A program made the translations under genes and the position numbers. This document shows positions 22,751 through 33,500 of a stretch of DNA of 64,000 bases, one piece after another. Position 1 is the stretch's first letter; the number at the start of each line of letters is the position of its first letter. Below the pieces are notes generated by a model. The model was not told where the DNA came from. It did no database searches and was given only the letters and a program-made list of their open reading frames with translations. The stretch covers positions 124,001 to 188,000 of the forward strand of contig ML677481.1 in NCBI GenBank assembly GCA_007922305.1. The letters are read 5' to 3'. Source of the stretch: Dermatemys mawii (Eukaryota > Chordata > Testudines > Dermatemydidae).

Positions 22751-23844
22751 CACAGATTCCTAAGAAGTGCTAGAGGTACAGAGTACTCACTCACAAACAT
22801 TCCAGCACAGTGATACCAGAACACCCTGATATCAAGGATGATACAAAAACATTCCCCAAGGATAACAGGAACACACTGACCCCTCCTGAAAGATAAGCTC
22901 AGGATGATGATGCAATAAATAAAGATGTTTTAATCAAATTAGTATGTACAAGGAAATGGGCAATAACTAGCTACATCATGGGGCTGTAGCTAACTCTGTC
23001 AGAGGGGCAGTATGTAATTTGTTTGTATCACGGTATAAAGATATATCTCTGAGAAAGTGTCTTGGTCCAGCTGAGGGGGGAATGGAAAGTTTCACCATTC
23101 ACTGAAATGCAGCTATTGTCATGGGCAGACAGGTCTTTGTATCTTCATAAAGTCTGCCAGGTGCTATTACTGTGCTTTGTCAACAATAAACCTGGCCTGG
23201 TGCCTTCGTACCTTAACAGATCTTGTGATCATTGGGTGGTTCGCTCGAGGGCTGCTGGGCTGGGTGTCTGCGCAGAGCTGGGGCAGCACACCGGGAGAAA
23301 ACACATACACAGCCAAACATCTAACCACACCCATCTTTATGTTTGAGTTAAAACCCATTGAACTCGATGGAGGAGCCCATATTTCTTAGAGCAATTGGAG
23401 GTGGGGTTGGGGGAGGTGGGGAGGTAGGGAGGAGAGAAGACCAAAGAGGGTGGAACCTGAAGAGAAGGAAGAAAACAAATCATTTCCAAGTTTGAAGTTT
23501 TACCGTTTTTTTAAGGAAATGTGTTTGACCTTTTCAGGATTCACAAAAATTATTCTGTTAAAGTGTCTCAATGGCCAAAAAAGGCTCTTTTGGAGCTTGG
23601 GTGGGGGGTGGGTTATTGATTTGTTTGTCATTTTTCTGTTGGGTGAAAGAATTAACAATGTTATTGTTAGGTTTCAGAGTACCCCTTGACATCAGTGGTA
23701 CAGGCCACATTTCTCAGAGCTATGGGGTTGTGATTGAGGACCCCATGGAGAGGAGATGGCTGGACTGGAGTGGCAACCTGAAGATTGTGGAGAAAATTAT
23801 TAATCTCCCTATCTGAAGAGTATTTCACAGGGTTCTATATAGAG

Positions 23845-23945
23845 AGACAAGGCAGAGGAGGGGATATCTTTCATTGGACCAACTTCTGTCAGAGAGCAAC
23901 AAGCTTTGGAGCTTGCCTAGAGTTCTTCTTTGGGTCATTCTATTC
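23845..23945 (+). mobile_element. Penelope-like tail fragment (rearranged type)
   Basis: The phrases gagacaaggcagaggagggg, atatctttcattggaccaac, ttctgtcagagagcaacaag and gttcttctttgggtc form a repeat related by its ctttggagctt core to Penelope tails. No coding frame. Class assignment is tentative. Confidence 0.45.
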
Positions 23946-24299
23946 CAGGATTTCATTTATTTATTAAGGAAATGGATTTGACATGTTTACGATCCACCCT
24001 GACCCCAGGAATGGCTTTCTGCATGTGTGTGATATGCAGGAGCTCTCAAATCCCTTTGATAAACTGTGAATGCTTTTTTTGCCGGCGTCTTCGTTGCCAC
24101 TGAGGTGAGTTACAATAAATGGGAATTAAACCAGCCCCCTTGCTCCTTCTCAGTTACATGCTGCATTGAAATGTGCAAGCCTGAATGGATGAGATGCTCA
24201 TATGCTACCAAAATAGAGGCACATCATAAACTAGAGAGCTTAGAATATCTGCTCCAAGACTGTAACACTTATTCTTCGAATAGAGGATGCACGTTCTGA

Positions 24300-24860
24300 G
24301 AATTTACAAACAAATCGGTTGGTTGGCTTATACATTAAAAATGGAGCCTTTCAGAACTTTTATCACCCTCTGTCAGACTAAGCTTGATAAATTTATGGAG
24401 GAGATGGTGTGATGGGATAACATAATTTTGGCAATTAATCTTTGACTATGGTAATAGATGGGCCTGGTGGCATATGATGTGAAGTTGAATAGGATGGAAT
24501 CTAAGTTACTACAGAGAATTCTTTCCTGGCTGTCTGGCTAGTGAGTCTTGCCCACATGCTCAGGGTTCAGCTGATCACCATATTTGGGGTCGGGAAAGAA
24601 TTTTTCTCCAGGGCAGATTGGCAGAGGCCCTTGAGGTTTTTCGCCTTCCTCTGCAGCATGGGGCATGGGTCACTTGCTGGAGGATTCTCTGTACCTTGAA
24701 GTCCTTAAACCAAGATTTGAGGACTTCAATAGCTCAGATATAGGTGAGAGGTATACTGCAGGAATGGGTGGGTAAAATTCTGTGGCCTGCGTTGTGCAGG
24801 AGGTCAGACTAGATGATCATAATGGTCCCTTCCGACCTTAAAAGTCTATGAGTCTATGAG
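24300..24860 (+). mobile_element. CR1 LINE 3' region
   Basis: The segment runs through ggatggaatctaagttacta and cctggctgtctggctagtga to the end ggaggtcagactagatgatc, atggtcccttccgacctt, gtctatgagtctatgag, which is a CR1 terminus in + orientation. It lies between genes C and D. Confidence 0.75.
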
Positions 24861-25132
24861 ACCATTTTTTGGTTCATAATGAGCTTATGGAAGACTGCAG
24901 ACTCATCAAATTTCCCATACTTCACTGACATCTAACACACAGGCTACATTTGAAGGTTTTGTTGCCCTTTTTAAAAAAGGAAAAATAGTAATTTTTGCCA
25001 TTATTAATAGATTTTAGGCCCAGACGGGATTATTATGATAATCTAGTCTGCCTGCATAAAATGGACCTGTAGAATTTACCTAGTGATTTCTGCATCAAAC
25101 CCATACATTGTGGCTGAGCTAAGGAATAAGTC

Positions 25133-25322
25133 ATAGGCTATCAGGGTTGGAAGGGACCTCAGGAGGTCATCTAGTCTAACCCCCTGCTTAAAGCAGGACT
25201 AATCCCCACTTAAATTGGTAAACACATTTTTGCCCTATATCCCCAAATGACTTTCTCAAGGACTCAGCTTACAACTCTAGGTTTAGCAGGCCAATGCTCA
25301 AACCACTGAGCTATCCCTGCTT
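25133..25322 (-). mobile_element. SINE with tRNA-like head and CR1-type tail
   Basis: Read on the minus strand, the head is gcagggatagctcagtggtt, tgagcattggcctgctaaac, ctagagttgtaagctgag: box A and box B spacing of a tRNA, with anticodon region cctgctaa. The body is followed by a tail at 25200-25133 equal to the CR1 3' end (gtcctgctttaagcaggggg, agatgacctcctgaggtccc, ttccaaccctga). This head-body-tail order is that of a SINE mobilised by a CR1-clade LINE. Confidence 0.65.
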
Positions 25323-25329
25323 CCTGTCA

Positions 25330-25545
25330 GTAGCTCTTCGGTAAGATGGTCATGGATGCAACCCCCTACTCTGGGTTTCCCTAAGCCTCTGACTGACTCT
25401 GACAGATGTTGGAGAGTGGATGATAGGGAATGAATCTCTCAATAAATCTTCTGTTCTGTTCATTCTCTCTGAAGCATCTGGCATTGGCCAATGTCAGAAC
25501 ACTGGGCTAGATGGACCATTGGTCTGATCCAGTATGGCCATTCTT
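25330..25545 (+). mobile_element. CR1 LINE 3' segment
   Basis: The phrases ctgttctgttcattctctct, gaagcatctggcattggcca and gggctagatggaccattggt are the CR1 tail type, in + orientation. Confidence 0.75.
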
Positions 25546-25750
25546 GTGAGCTAGTCCATCCTGATTTAAAAGTTTCAAAGCATGGAGAATCTGCCATGTT
25601 CCTAGGAGGGTTGTTCCATCAGTTACTTATCACCACCATTTCAGGTGTGTAGCTTAGTTCTAAGCTGAATTTGTGTAGTGTCATCTTCTGGCCTCTGGAT
25701 CTTGTTATGTCTTTTTTTCTGCTAGATTAAAGAGCCATCGGCTCTCAGAA
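25546..25750 (-). mobile_element. CR1 LINE segment
   Basis: The phrases tagtccatcctgatttaaaa, gccatgttcctaggagggtt and gttccatcagttacttatc are CR1-like in the minus orientation. It is immediately adjacent to the + oriented CR1 segment, so the two form a tail-to-tail pair. Confidence 0.6.
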
Positions 25751-26629
25751 ATTTCTTTCTCATGATCGGTTCAGGGACAAAAGAAAAACGAAAACGCCAG
25801 TGAAATCAGAGAAGAGAAGCAATCAAAAGTGAGCAATAAAAACAAAGAAATGAAGGAAAAGAATCAAACCAGGCTCATTCTCCCAGCCCCAACCCCCAGA
25901 AGCCTCTTCTTCCCTACAGGGGTAAAAAATGGTGTATTCTTAACTTGCATTTAAATCCTAGTGAAGACAAATTTTAGCCTGCGGTAACTGGTCCAGGTTA
26001 ATCCTCCAGGGGAAGTGGAGTGGGGGCAGATCATAAGCTGGGAAACTCTGCTGTCCAGGCCCAAAGTCAGCCAGGCGGCAGTGTGGAGGGAACCTCCAGG
26101 ATTGGGGCATAAATTTAACACTGATACTCACTAGAGGGCTCTACTGGAGAAGGCCCAGGGTGATCAAAGTGAGCAGAGAGTTCTGCAGGTCTCTCCGTCT
26201 TCCCTGCTGAAGCTGCTCTCATGCACATTCCATCCTGAAATATTCATTGGGCCAGAGGCAGAGAGACAGTCGCTAAGGCGCTCGCTTGAGGAGTTGGGGA
26301 AACCCCTGCGCAAATCCCTTCTCCTCATCAGGTGGAGGGGAGGGGAAATTGAACAAGGATCTCCCAGGTCCCCAGTGAATGTCCATCTCCAGTGAGGACT
26401 GCACTGGGGCTTTGGCAGGAGATGGGTATCCAGAGGACTAGAGGGAAGCAGCACACGGCCTTGGGCAGAAATGTAGGTGCTTAGGGGACTTTTACCCTGA
26501 AAACTCAAGGCCCAAGTTGAGTTGAGGTGTCAACTGAGTGTGCGCGTGGGTTCTGTGGATCACAGTAGCCCTGAAATCTAAGGTTTAGATGCCTTTGTCT
26601 CTTTGTGGAGCTGGGACTAAGTAATGTCC
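25751..26629. other. Intergenic DNA, no gene recognised
   Basis: No exon, RNA gene or well-bounded repeat is recognisable. The modest open frames on both strands lack domain similarity. Confidence 0.4.
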
Positions 26630-26840
26630 TAGATTCCAAGGCCGGAAGGGACCGTTGCGATCATCTGGTCTGCCCTGCTGTATCACACAGGCCAGAGGAC
26701 TCCCCCGAAATAATTTCTAGTGCCGATCTTGATTTTGAAAATGGTCAGTGATGGAGAGTCCACCCCAAGCCCTGGGAAGCTGTTTCTCCAGTTAATTACT
26801 CTTGTCGAAAGGTTGGACACAGACAGGTTGCGGCAGAGCA
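26630..26840 (-). mobile_element. CR1-like LINE 3' segment
   Basis: The phrases attccaaggccggaagggac, cgttgcgatcatctggtctg and ccctgctgtatcacacaggc are a diverged CR1-clade tail in minus orientation. Confidence 0.65.
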
Positions 26841-27538
26841 CGGAGCTGAATCTAGATCCTAGGCTAATGGATCAACCATCCTCCCTCTCCTGGGTGGTGG
26901 GTGTTATAGGCCAGGGCAGGCTAAGCCTCCCCTGACCCAGGCTGTGGCCCCGCCCCTGTTGCGCCCTAAGCCCTGCCCTCCTTCTCTACCTGGCGGAGGC
27001 TCAGCTCTAGCTGGTGGCCCTACGTCCGGGCCCGTCAGTGGACAGGGACAGCAGTGGGAGGACGGGTCAGCAGCTCGGCCCGGCGCTGATGGGGGCTGGT
27101 GGCTTGGCCCAGCACTGGGGCTGACCCCACGCTCAGGGGGGCCAGCTGGGGCAGGAAGGCCAGGGCTCTTCTGGCCACGGGAGGGGGGGCACTCAGGGCT
27201 CCAGCGGGCAGGGGGCGGGGCCTGCAGTAGAAGCGGGTGAGCTAGCCTCCTCGAAGTGGGGGTTCACCCGCCGCCCATACATCCCTGTGCATCCCACACC
27301 AAACTCCCCCAAGGCCTGGACCTCTGAAAGTCTTGCCTATGCAATCGGAGGGAGGGGGTGGAGTAAAAGTGCAGCTAAGCCGGTGCTCAAAGCAGTTCAG
27401 CCCTAAGTGTTGGCAAATTCACTGCACCTGTTGCTCATGACGATAACCCCAGGTGAGGCCTGCCACACAAACGAGGTGGCTTCAGGAAGCAAAAGGCCGT
27501 GTTGCTGCTTCCTGTTGTGTGCGTTTCAGAGCACAGGG

Positions 27539-27550
27539 GAAACCGAAAAT
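27539..27550 (+). promoter_or_regulatory. ISRE/IRF element of gene D
   Basis: GAAACCGAAAAT matches the IRF-binding core GAAANNGAAA exactly and ends 28 bp before the ATG at 27579. Genes E and F have an equivalent element at nearly the same distance. IRF family members and ISGF3 bind such sites after interferon signalling. Confidence 0.65.
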
Positions 27551-27578
27551 AACCCAGTCAGGCTCCCTGCAGCTAGCC

Positions 27579-30500
27579 ATGGCCACAGAGAGTCCTGTAG
27601 GAAAGCTTGAAGATGAAGTTACCTGTTCCATTTGTCTGGAGTTTTTCGAAGACCCGGTGTCTATCCACTGCGGGCACAACTTCTGCCGGGCCTGTATCAA
27701 CCAGTGCTGGAGGGAGTCGGAGCCCAACTTCTCCTGCCCCCAGTGCAGAGAAACCATCCAGAAGAGAAACTGCAAGTCCAACCGGGAGCTGGGGCGTATC
27801 GCAGAAATAGCCAAGCAGCTGAACTTGCGGGTGGCAGCCAGAGAGGAAGGGAGAGTGTGTGACCTGTATTGGGAGGATTTGAAATTCTTCTGTGACGAGG
27901 ATCAAAAGCTAATAGGTTTGATCTCCAGGGACCCTCGGGCTTGCAAGTCTCAGCCTGTGGGTCTCACACCGGAGGCTGCTGCTAGGAATTACAAGGTAGA
28001 AAATCAGATTTCAGGGTGGTAGCCGTGTTAGTCTGTGTCCACAAAATGAACAAGGGGTATTTGTGGCATCTTGGAGACTAACAAATGTATTTGGGCATAA
28101 GCTTTCGTGGGCTAGAACCTACTTCATCAGATGCATAAAGTGGAGCATACAGTAGGAAGATGTGTATATAAACAAAGAACATGAAAAGGTGGAGGTTGCC
28201 ATACCAACTTTAAGTGGCTTAATTGATTAAGGTGAGCTATTATCAGCAGGAGAAAATAAACTTTTGTAGTGATATCAGAGTGGACCATTTCAAACAATTG
28301 ACAAGAAGGGGGGAGAAACAGTAGAGCAATACTTAACATGGGGAAATAGATTGCAAACATGGGGCAATAGATTGCAGTTTGTGTAATGACCCAGCCACTC
28401 CCAGTCTTTATTCAAGCCTAATTTAATGGTATCCAGTTTGCAAATTAATTCCAGTTCAGCAGTTTCTTGTTGGAATCTATTTTTGAAGTTTTGTTGTTGA
28501 AGAATTGCCACTTTTAAATCTGTTACTGAGTGACCAGAAAGATTGAAGTGTTCTCCTACTGGTTTTTGAATGTTATAATTCCTGATGTCAAATTTGCATC
28601 TCTTTTGCATAGAGACTGTCCAGTTTGGCCAATGTACATGGCAGAGGGGCACTGCTGGCACATGATGGCATATATCACATTGGTAGATGTGCAGGTGAAC
28701 GAGCCGCTGATGGTGTGGCTGATGTGATTAGGTCCTGTGATGGTGTCACTTGAATAGATATGTGGACAGAGTTGGCACTGGGCTTTGTTGCAAGGATAGG
28801 TTCCTGGGTTAGTGTTTTTGTTGTGTGGTGTGTAGTTGTTGGTGAGTATTTGTTTCAGTTTTGAGGGCTGTCTGTAAGCGAGCACTGGTCTGTCTCCCAA
28901 GATCTGTGAGAGTGAGGGATCATCCTTCAGGACAGGTTGTAGATCTTTGATGATGCTCTGGAGGGGTTTTAGTTGGGGGGCTGAAGGTGACGGGTAGTGG
29001 CATTCTGTTACTTTCTTTGTTGGGACTGATCTGTAGTAGGGGACTTCTGGGTACTTTTCTGGCTATGTCAATCTGTTTCTTCACTTCATCAGGTGGGTAT
29101 TGTAGTTTTAAAAATGCTTGATAGAGATCCTGTAGGTGTCTGTCTCTGTCTGAGGGATTGGAACAAATGCGGCTGTATCTTAGAACTTGGCTGTAGACAA
29201 TGGATCGTGTGGTGTGTCCTGGATGGAAGCTGGAAGCATGTTGATAAGTTTAGTGGTTAGTAGGTTTCCAGTATAGGGTGGTGTTTATGTGTCCATCGCT
29301 TATTAGCTCTGTAGTGTCCAGGAAGTGGATCGCTTGTGTGGATTGGCCCAGGCTGGGGTTGATGGTGCGATGGAAATTGTTGAAATCATGGTGGAATTCC
29401 TCAAGGGCTTCTTTTCCATGAGTCCAGATGATGAAGATGTCATCAATGTAGCGCAAGTAGAATAGGGGCATTAGGGGACGAGAGCCAAAGAAGCATTGTT
29501 CTAAGTCAGCCATAAAAATGTTGGCGTACTGTGGGGCCATGCGGGTACCCATAGCAGTGTCGCTGACTTGAAGATATATATTGTCTCCAAATGTGAAATA
29601 GTTGTAGGTGAGGACAAAGTCACAAAGTTCAGCCATCAAGTTTACCATGATATTATCGGGAATATTGTTCCTGATGGAACAGGAGTAGGAAATCGTGGTT
29701 AATATCGTAGAGTTAAAACTGTCCTTTTAAAAAGGGGGCAATTTCATTTCTCATGTTCTTCCATGCTTGTCATTTTCATCTGATCGCCTCTGCTCTGCCC
29801 TGTGACCGTCATTTACTGGGTCTCATCTAAGACCTCTTCCTAGCCAGCACTCAGAGCCAGGATTCTGGCTTCTTCCTCCACCTGTCATCCACTTTCAATG
29901 TTGTGTCCTAAGCTCCTCTTGAAATCCTGCCCTCCCTTCGGTTCTGGGACTGTCCTCTCCTGCTTCTCCTCCTCCATGTAATTGCTCCTTCAGATGGCCG
30001 CTGACTCTGGGTGCCCCGGAGGGCCACAGGAAAAAAATGGGGGTTCTCAGCACCCACCGGCAAGCCCCACTGATCAGTGCCTCCCCCTCTCTCCCAGGGC
30101 CTCCTGCCTGCCACGGATCAGCTGTTACATGGCGGGAAGGAGGCCCTGGGGTGGAGGGGGAGTAGTGAGGGTGGGGCGTGCTTGGGGGAGGGGGTGGAAA
30201 AGGGCAGGAAGAGATCGGGTAGGGGTGGAGCAGGAGTGGGGGCAGGACAAAGTAGGGGTGGAGCGGGAAAAAGAGGGGCACGCAGGGGGCCTTGGGAGAA
30301 AGGGGTGGAGTGGGGGGGCGGGATCTGGAGAGAGCGGGGGATCAAACCCTGAAAAACCCAGCCAGGCAGATGGACCGTTGCACTTCTCCGCAAAACGTGG
30401 CGTGACAGGAATGCTCTGTTGCCCCTGGGCAAAGAGGTCAAGATAGGGTCCCTCTTCAGCCTTTGAATGTGGGTTATGGCAGTGGTCCCCAAAGTGTGGG

Positions 30501-33500
30501 GTGTGCCCCGCTAGGGGGGCCTGGAGGAACATATGGGCTGGGTGTGTGTGGCAGGGCCTGGGAGCCCGCCCCCTTTTCTGGTTCCAGATCCATCCCTGTC
30601 TGCGGACCCCCTGGAGCTATGGCCCAGCTCCTGGGGGTGGGGGCACAGAGAAGGGTAAGGGGGAACACAACTCTGAAAGGTTTGGGGACCACTGGGTTAC
30701 GGGCTTCTCTTCATGCAGCAAATGTAAGTGATGGAAGCTGGCTCCTGGCTCCGTTGTGTTCCTGAAACGTCTCTCTCAATTGGGGATTGGTCCTGCTTTG
30801 AGCAGGGGGTTGGTCTAGATGACCTCCTGAGGTCCCTTCCAACCCTGATATTCCATGATTCTATGATTCTCACCACTGCCATCTCCACGCACCTTTGGGA
30901 ATGCTAGTGGGGAACTCAGGACTGCAATTCCGGTCAGCTCCGGGCAGGCCCAGTCCCACAACAGCCTCGGGAGCAGGAGAGAGAATCTGCATCTGTGTGG
31001 CAGGCGTGGCGATCAGCAGCGCGGTTGTGAATTCCTCAGTCCCATAGGCAGGTTTGAATGACTATTTATTTTATTATTATTCCAGGTAAAATTATTGTTG
31101 TCTGTCCTCTTGCTATTTTTCTTTCTGCTGCTGCTGCTGCTGCTACCCAAGAGGAATGTGTGTTTCGAGGTTGGTATGACTCGCTTCTCCCAGACAATTC
31201 CTTGCAGAAGGATCACGAACTTCATGCTTTCTAATAGCATCCAGAGAGTCAACAAACGGATATGGAACAAATAAGGCCAGTGTTCCCATTAGATTGTTGT
31301 CCAGTCTCCAGCCCTGTCTAACTGAGGAGTAGAAATCCTTCCACTTAGCAAACAAAATACACACTTTTATTAGGAAGTCATAATGTTCCATGGTAAGGCT
31401 AAACGTCTAAGACATGTGGAAATCTGGAAATTTATCATTTATCGCCGAACTTCTGGAGATGCTCTGAGGAAAACAGAAACAGGGCTTGTCTACATTTAAA
31501 ACACTACAGTAGCACTTTGGCATACACACTACTTACGCCAATGGGAGGGGTTCTCCTATCAGCAAAGATAATCCACCTCCCCAAGAGACGGTAACTAGGT
31601 TGACTGATGAATTCTCCTGTCAACCTAGCCCTGTTTACACAGGGACTTAGGTCATCTTAACTGTGCTGCTCAAGGATGTGGGTTTTTCACACCCGTGACC
31701 AACGTAGTTAAACTGACCTAATTTTCTAGTGTAGACCAGGCATCAGATTACTAGAATGAAATTTACCAACGCATCCCTCCATGGGAAAAGCTAGAGTATG
31801 GTTCCATAATTTAATGTGCCCTGGGACTCAATTCCTTTTGCACCCTATGCCAGGCATTTAAGACCTGGCTGTGGCAGGATTATGTTCACTGAATAGTATT
31901 TCCCCCTGCAGCTAGTTCCATTCATTTCAACCTAATGGTTTTATTTAAATGGAAACTTTTGTCTGTGGAAGGACCAAGTCCTACCTAGGAGTTTTAGACA
32001 CTGAACTTTCATGGAAGGTAGCATCATTTGCTCCCACTGAGGAAGTTGGAAAGGGCTTAAATAAAATCTGAACTGCAAGGAGAGAATTTCAGGAAAAGGA
32101 ACTCTCTCGTCCTTCTCTGTCTTTCCCAACGCAGGAAAAGAGACAACCAATGTGGGGATATGATAGAAGTCTATAAAATCATGACTGGTGTGGAGAAAGT
32201 AAATAAAGAAGTGTTATTTACTCCTTCTCCTAACACAAGAACTAGGGGTTACCAAATGAAATTAATAGGTAGCAGGTTTAAAACAAAAAAAGGAAGCGTT
32301 TCTTCAAACAACGCACAGACACCCTGTAGAACTCTTTGCCAGAGGATGTTGTGAAGGCCAAGATGTTGTGGCGCTAGATTGTTCTCACTGATAGCAGATG
32401 ACAGAACAAGGAGTAATGGTCTCAAGTTGCAGTGGGGAAGGTTTAGGTTGGATATTAGGAAAAACTTTTTCATTATGAGGGTGGTGAAGCACTGGAATGA
32501 GTTACCTAGGGAGGTGGTGGAATCTCCTTCCTTAGAGGTTTTTAAGGTCAGGCTTGACAAAGCCCTGTCTGGGATGATTTAGTTGGGGACTGGTCCTGCT
32601 TTGAGCAGGGGGTTGGACTAGATGACCTCCTAAGGTCCCTTACAACCCTGATATTCTATGATTCTATGAAGACTATAACAGGGTTCAAAAAAACTAGATA
32701 AGTTCATGGATGATAGGTTCATCAATGACTGTTAGCCAGGATGGGCAGGAGGGATGGCCTCAGGTCTTCTCCAGCTGCTCAGAACACAGGAAGAGACAGG
32801 TGGGAGAAGGGGTTGGGCCCAGCTTAAGGCTGGTGTGTAAGATTTTTCTGTGCCAATTTCAAATTTACCTGTGAATAAACCCGACCCCAAGGCGGGGGTT
32901 CTTCTTATGAACATCTCTTGTGAGTGTTTGAGGAGTCCAATAAGGGACACTGAGGCAGGCTCCTGCAGAGCCACCCCTAGCCACCAGGACACACTTGAGC
33001 AGTGGCTTGACCCAATCACATCAACAAAAAAATTGGGGGAATCCACACCAAACTTTTCAGGATTTTTCTGAACTTCACAGTTTCATCATCACCCACCTGG
33101 AGTCTTTTCAAAGACACCAAATCCCATTGGCAAAGCGGGACAAGCCGAACGCCTCCCCCAGAGACATGCTTTTATGTACAATCGCCAAGCCCATCCATCT
33201 TTGCTTTTGTTTTAAGGCAAAGGTTTTGTTTGGGGAGGGCAGATCCGCTCTTAGCATTTCCAGTTGGCCAGCTCAGTAGCTTAAAGGGGGGAGAAATCCC
33301 TCCCTGTTTCCTCCTCCTTAAACCCAGTAAACAAACTCTTTTGCAAGTGTTGAGCAATGCTAGTCACACCCATAAACTGAAGCTAACTAACATAGTATGT
33401 ACCCGTTCACCTGGTAAGTGGCATATGTTAAATCCTTGTTTCAGGATCTGCACTGACTGGCTGGGGATTGCGGTAAGAAGCTGAAGGGGTTGATCTTGGA

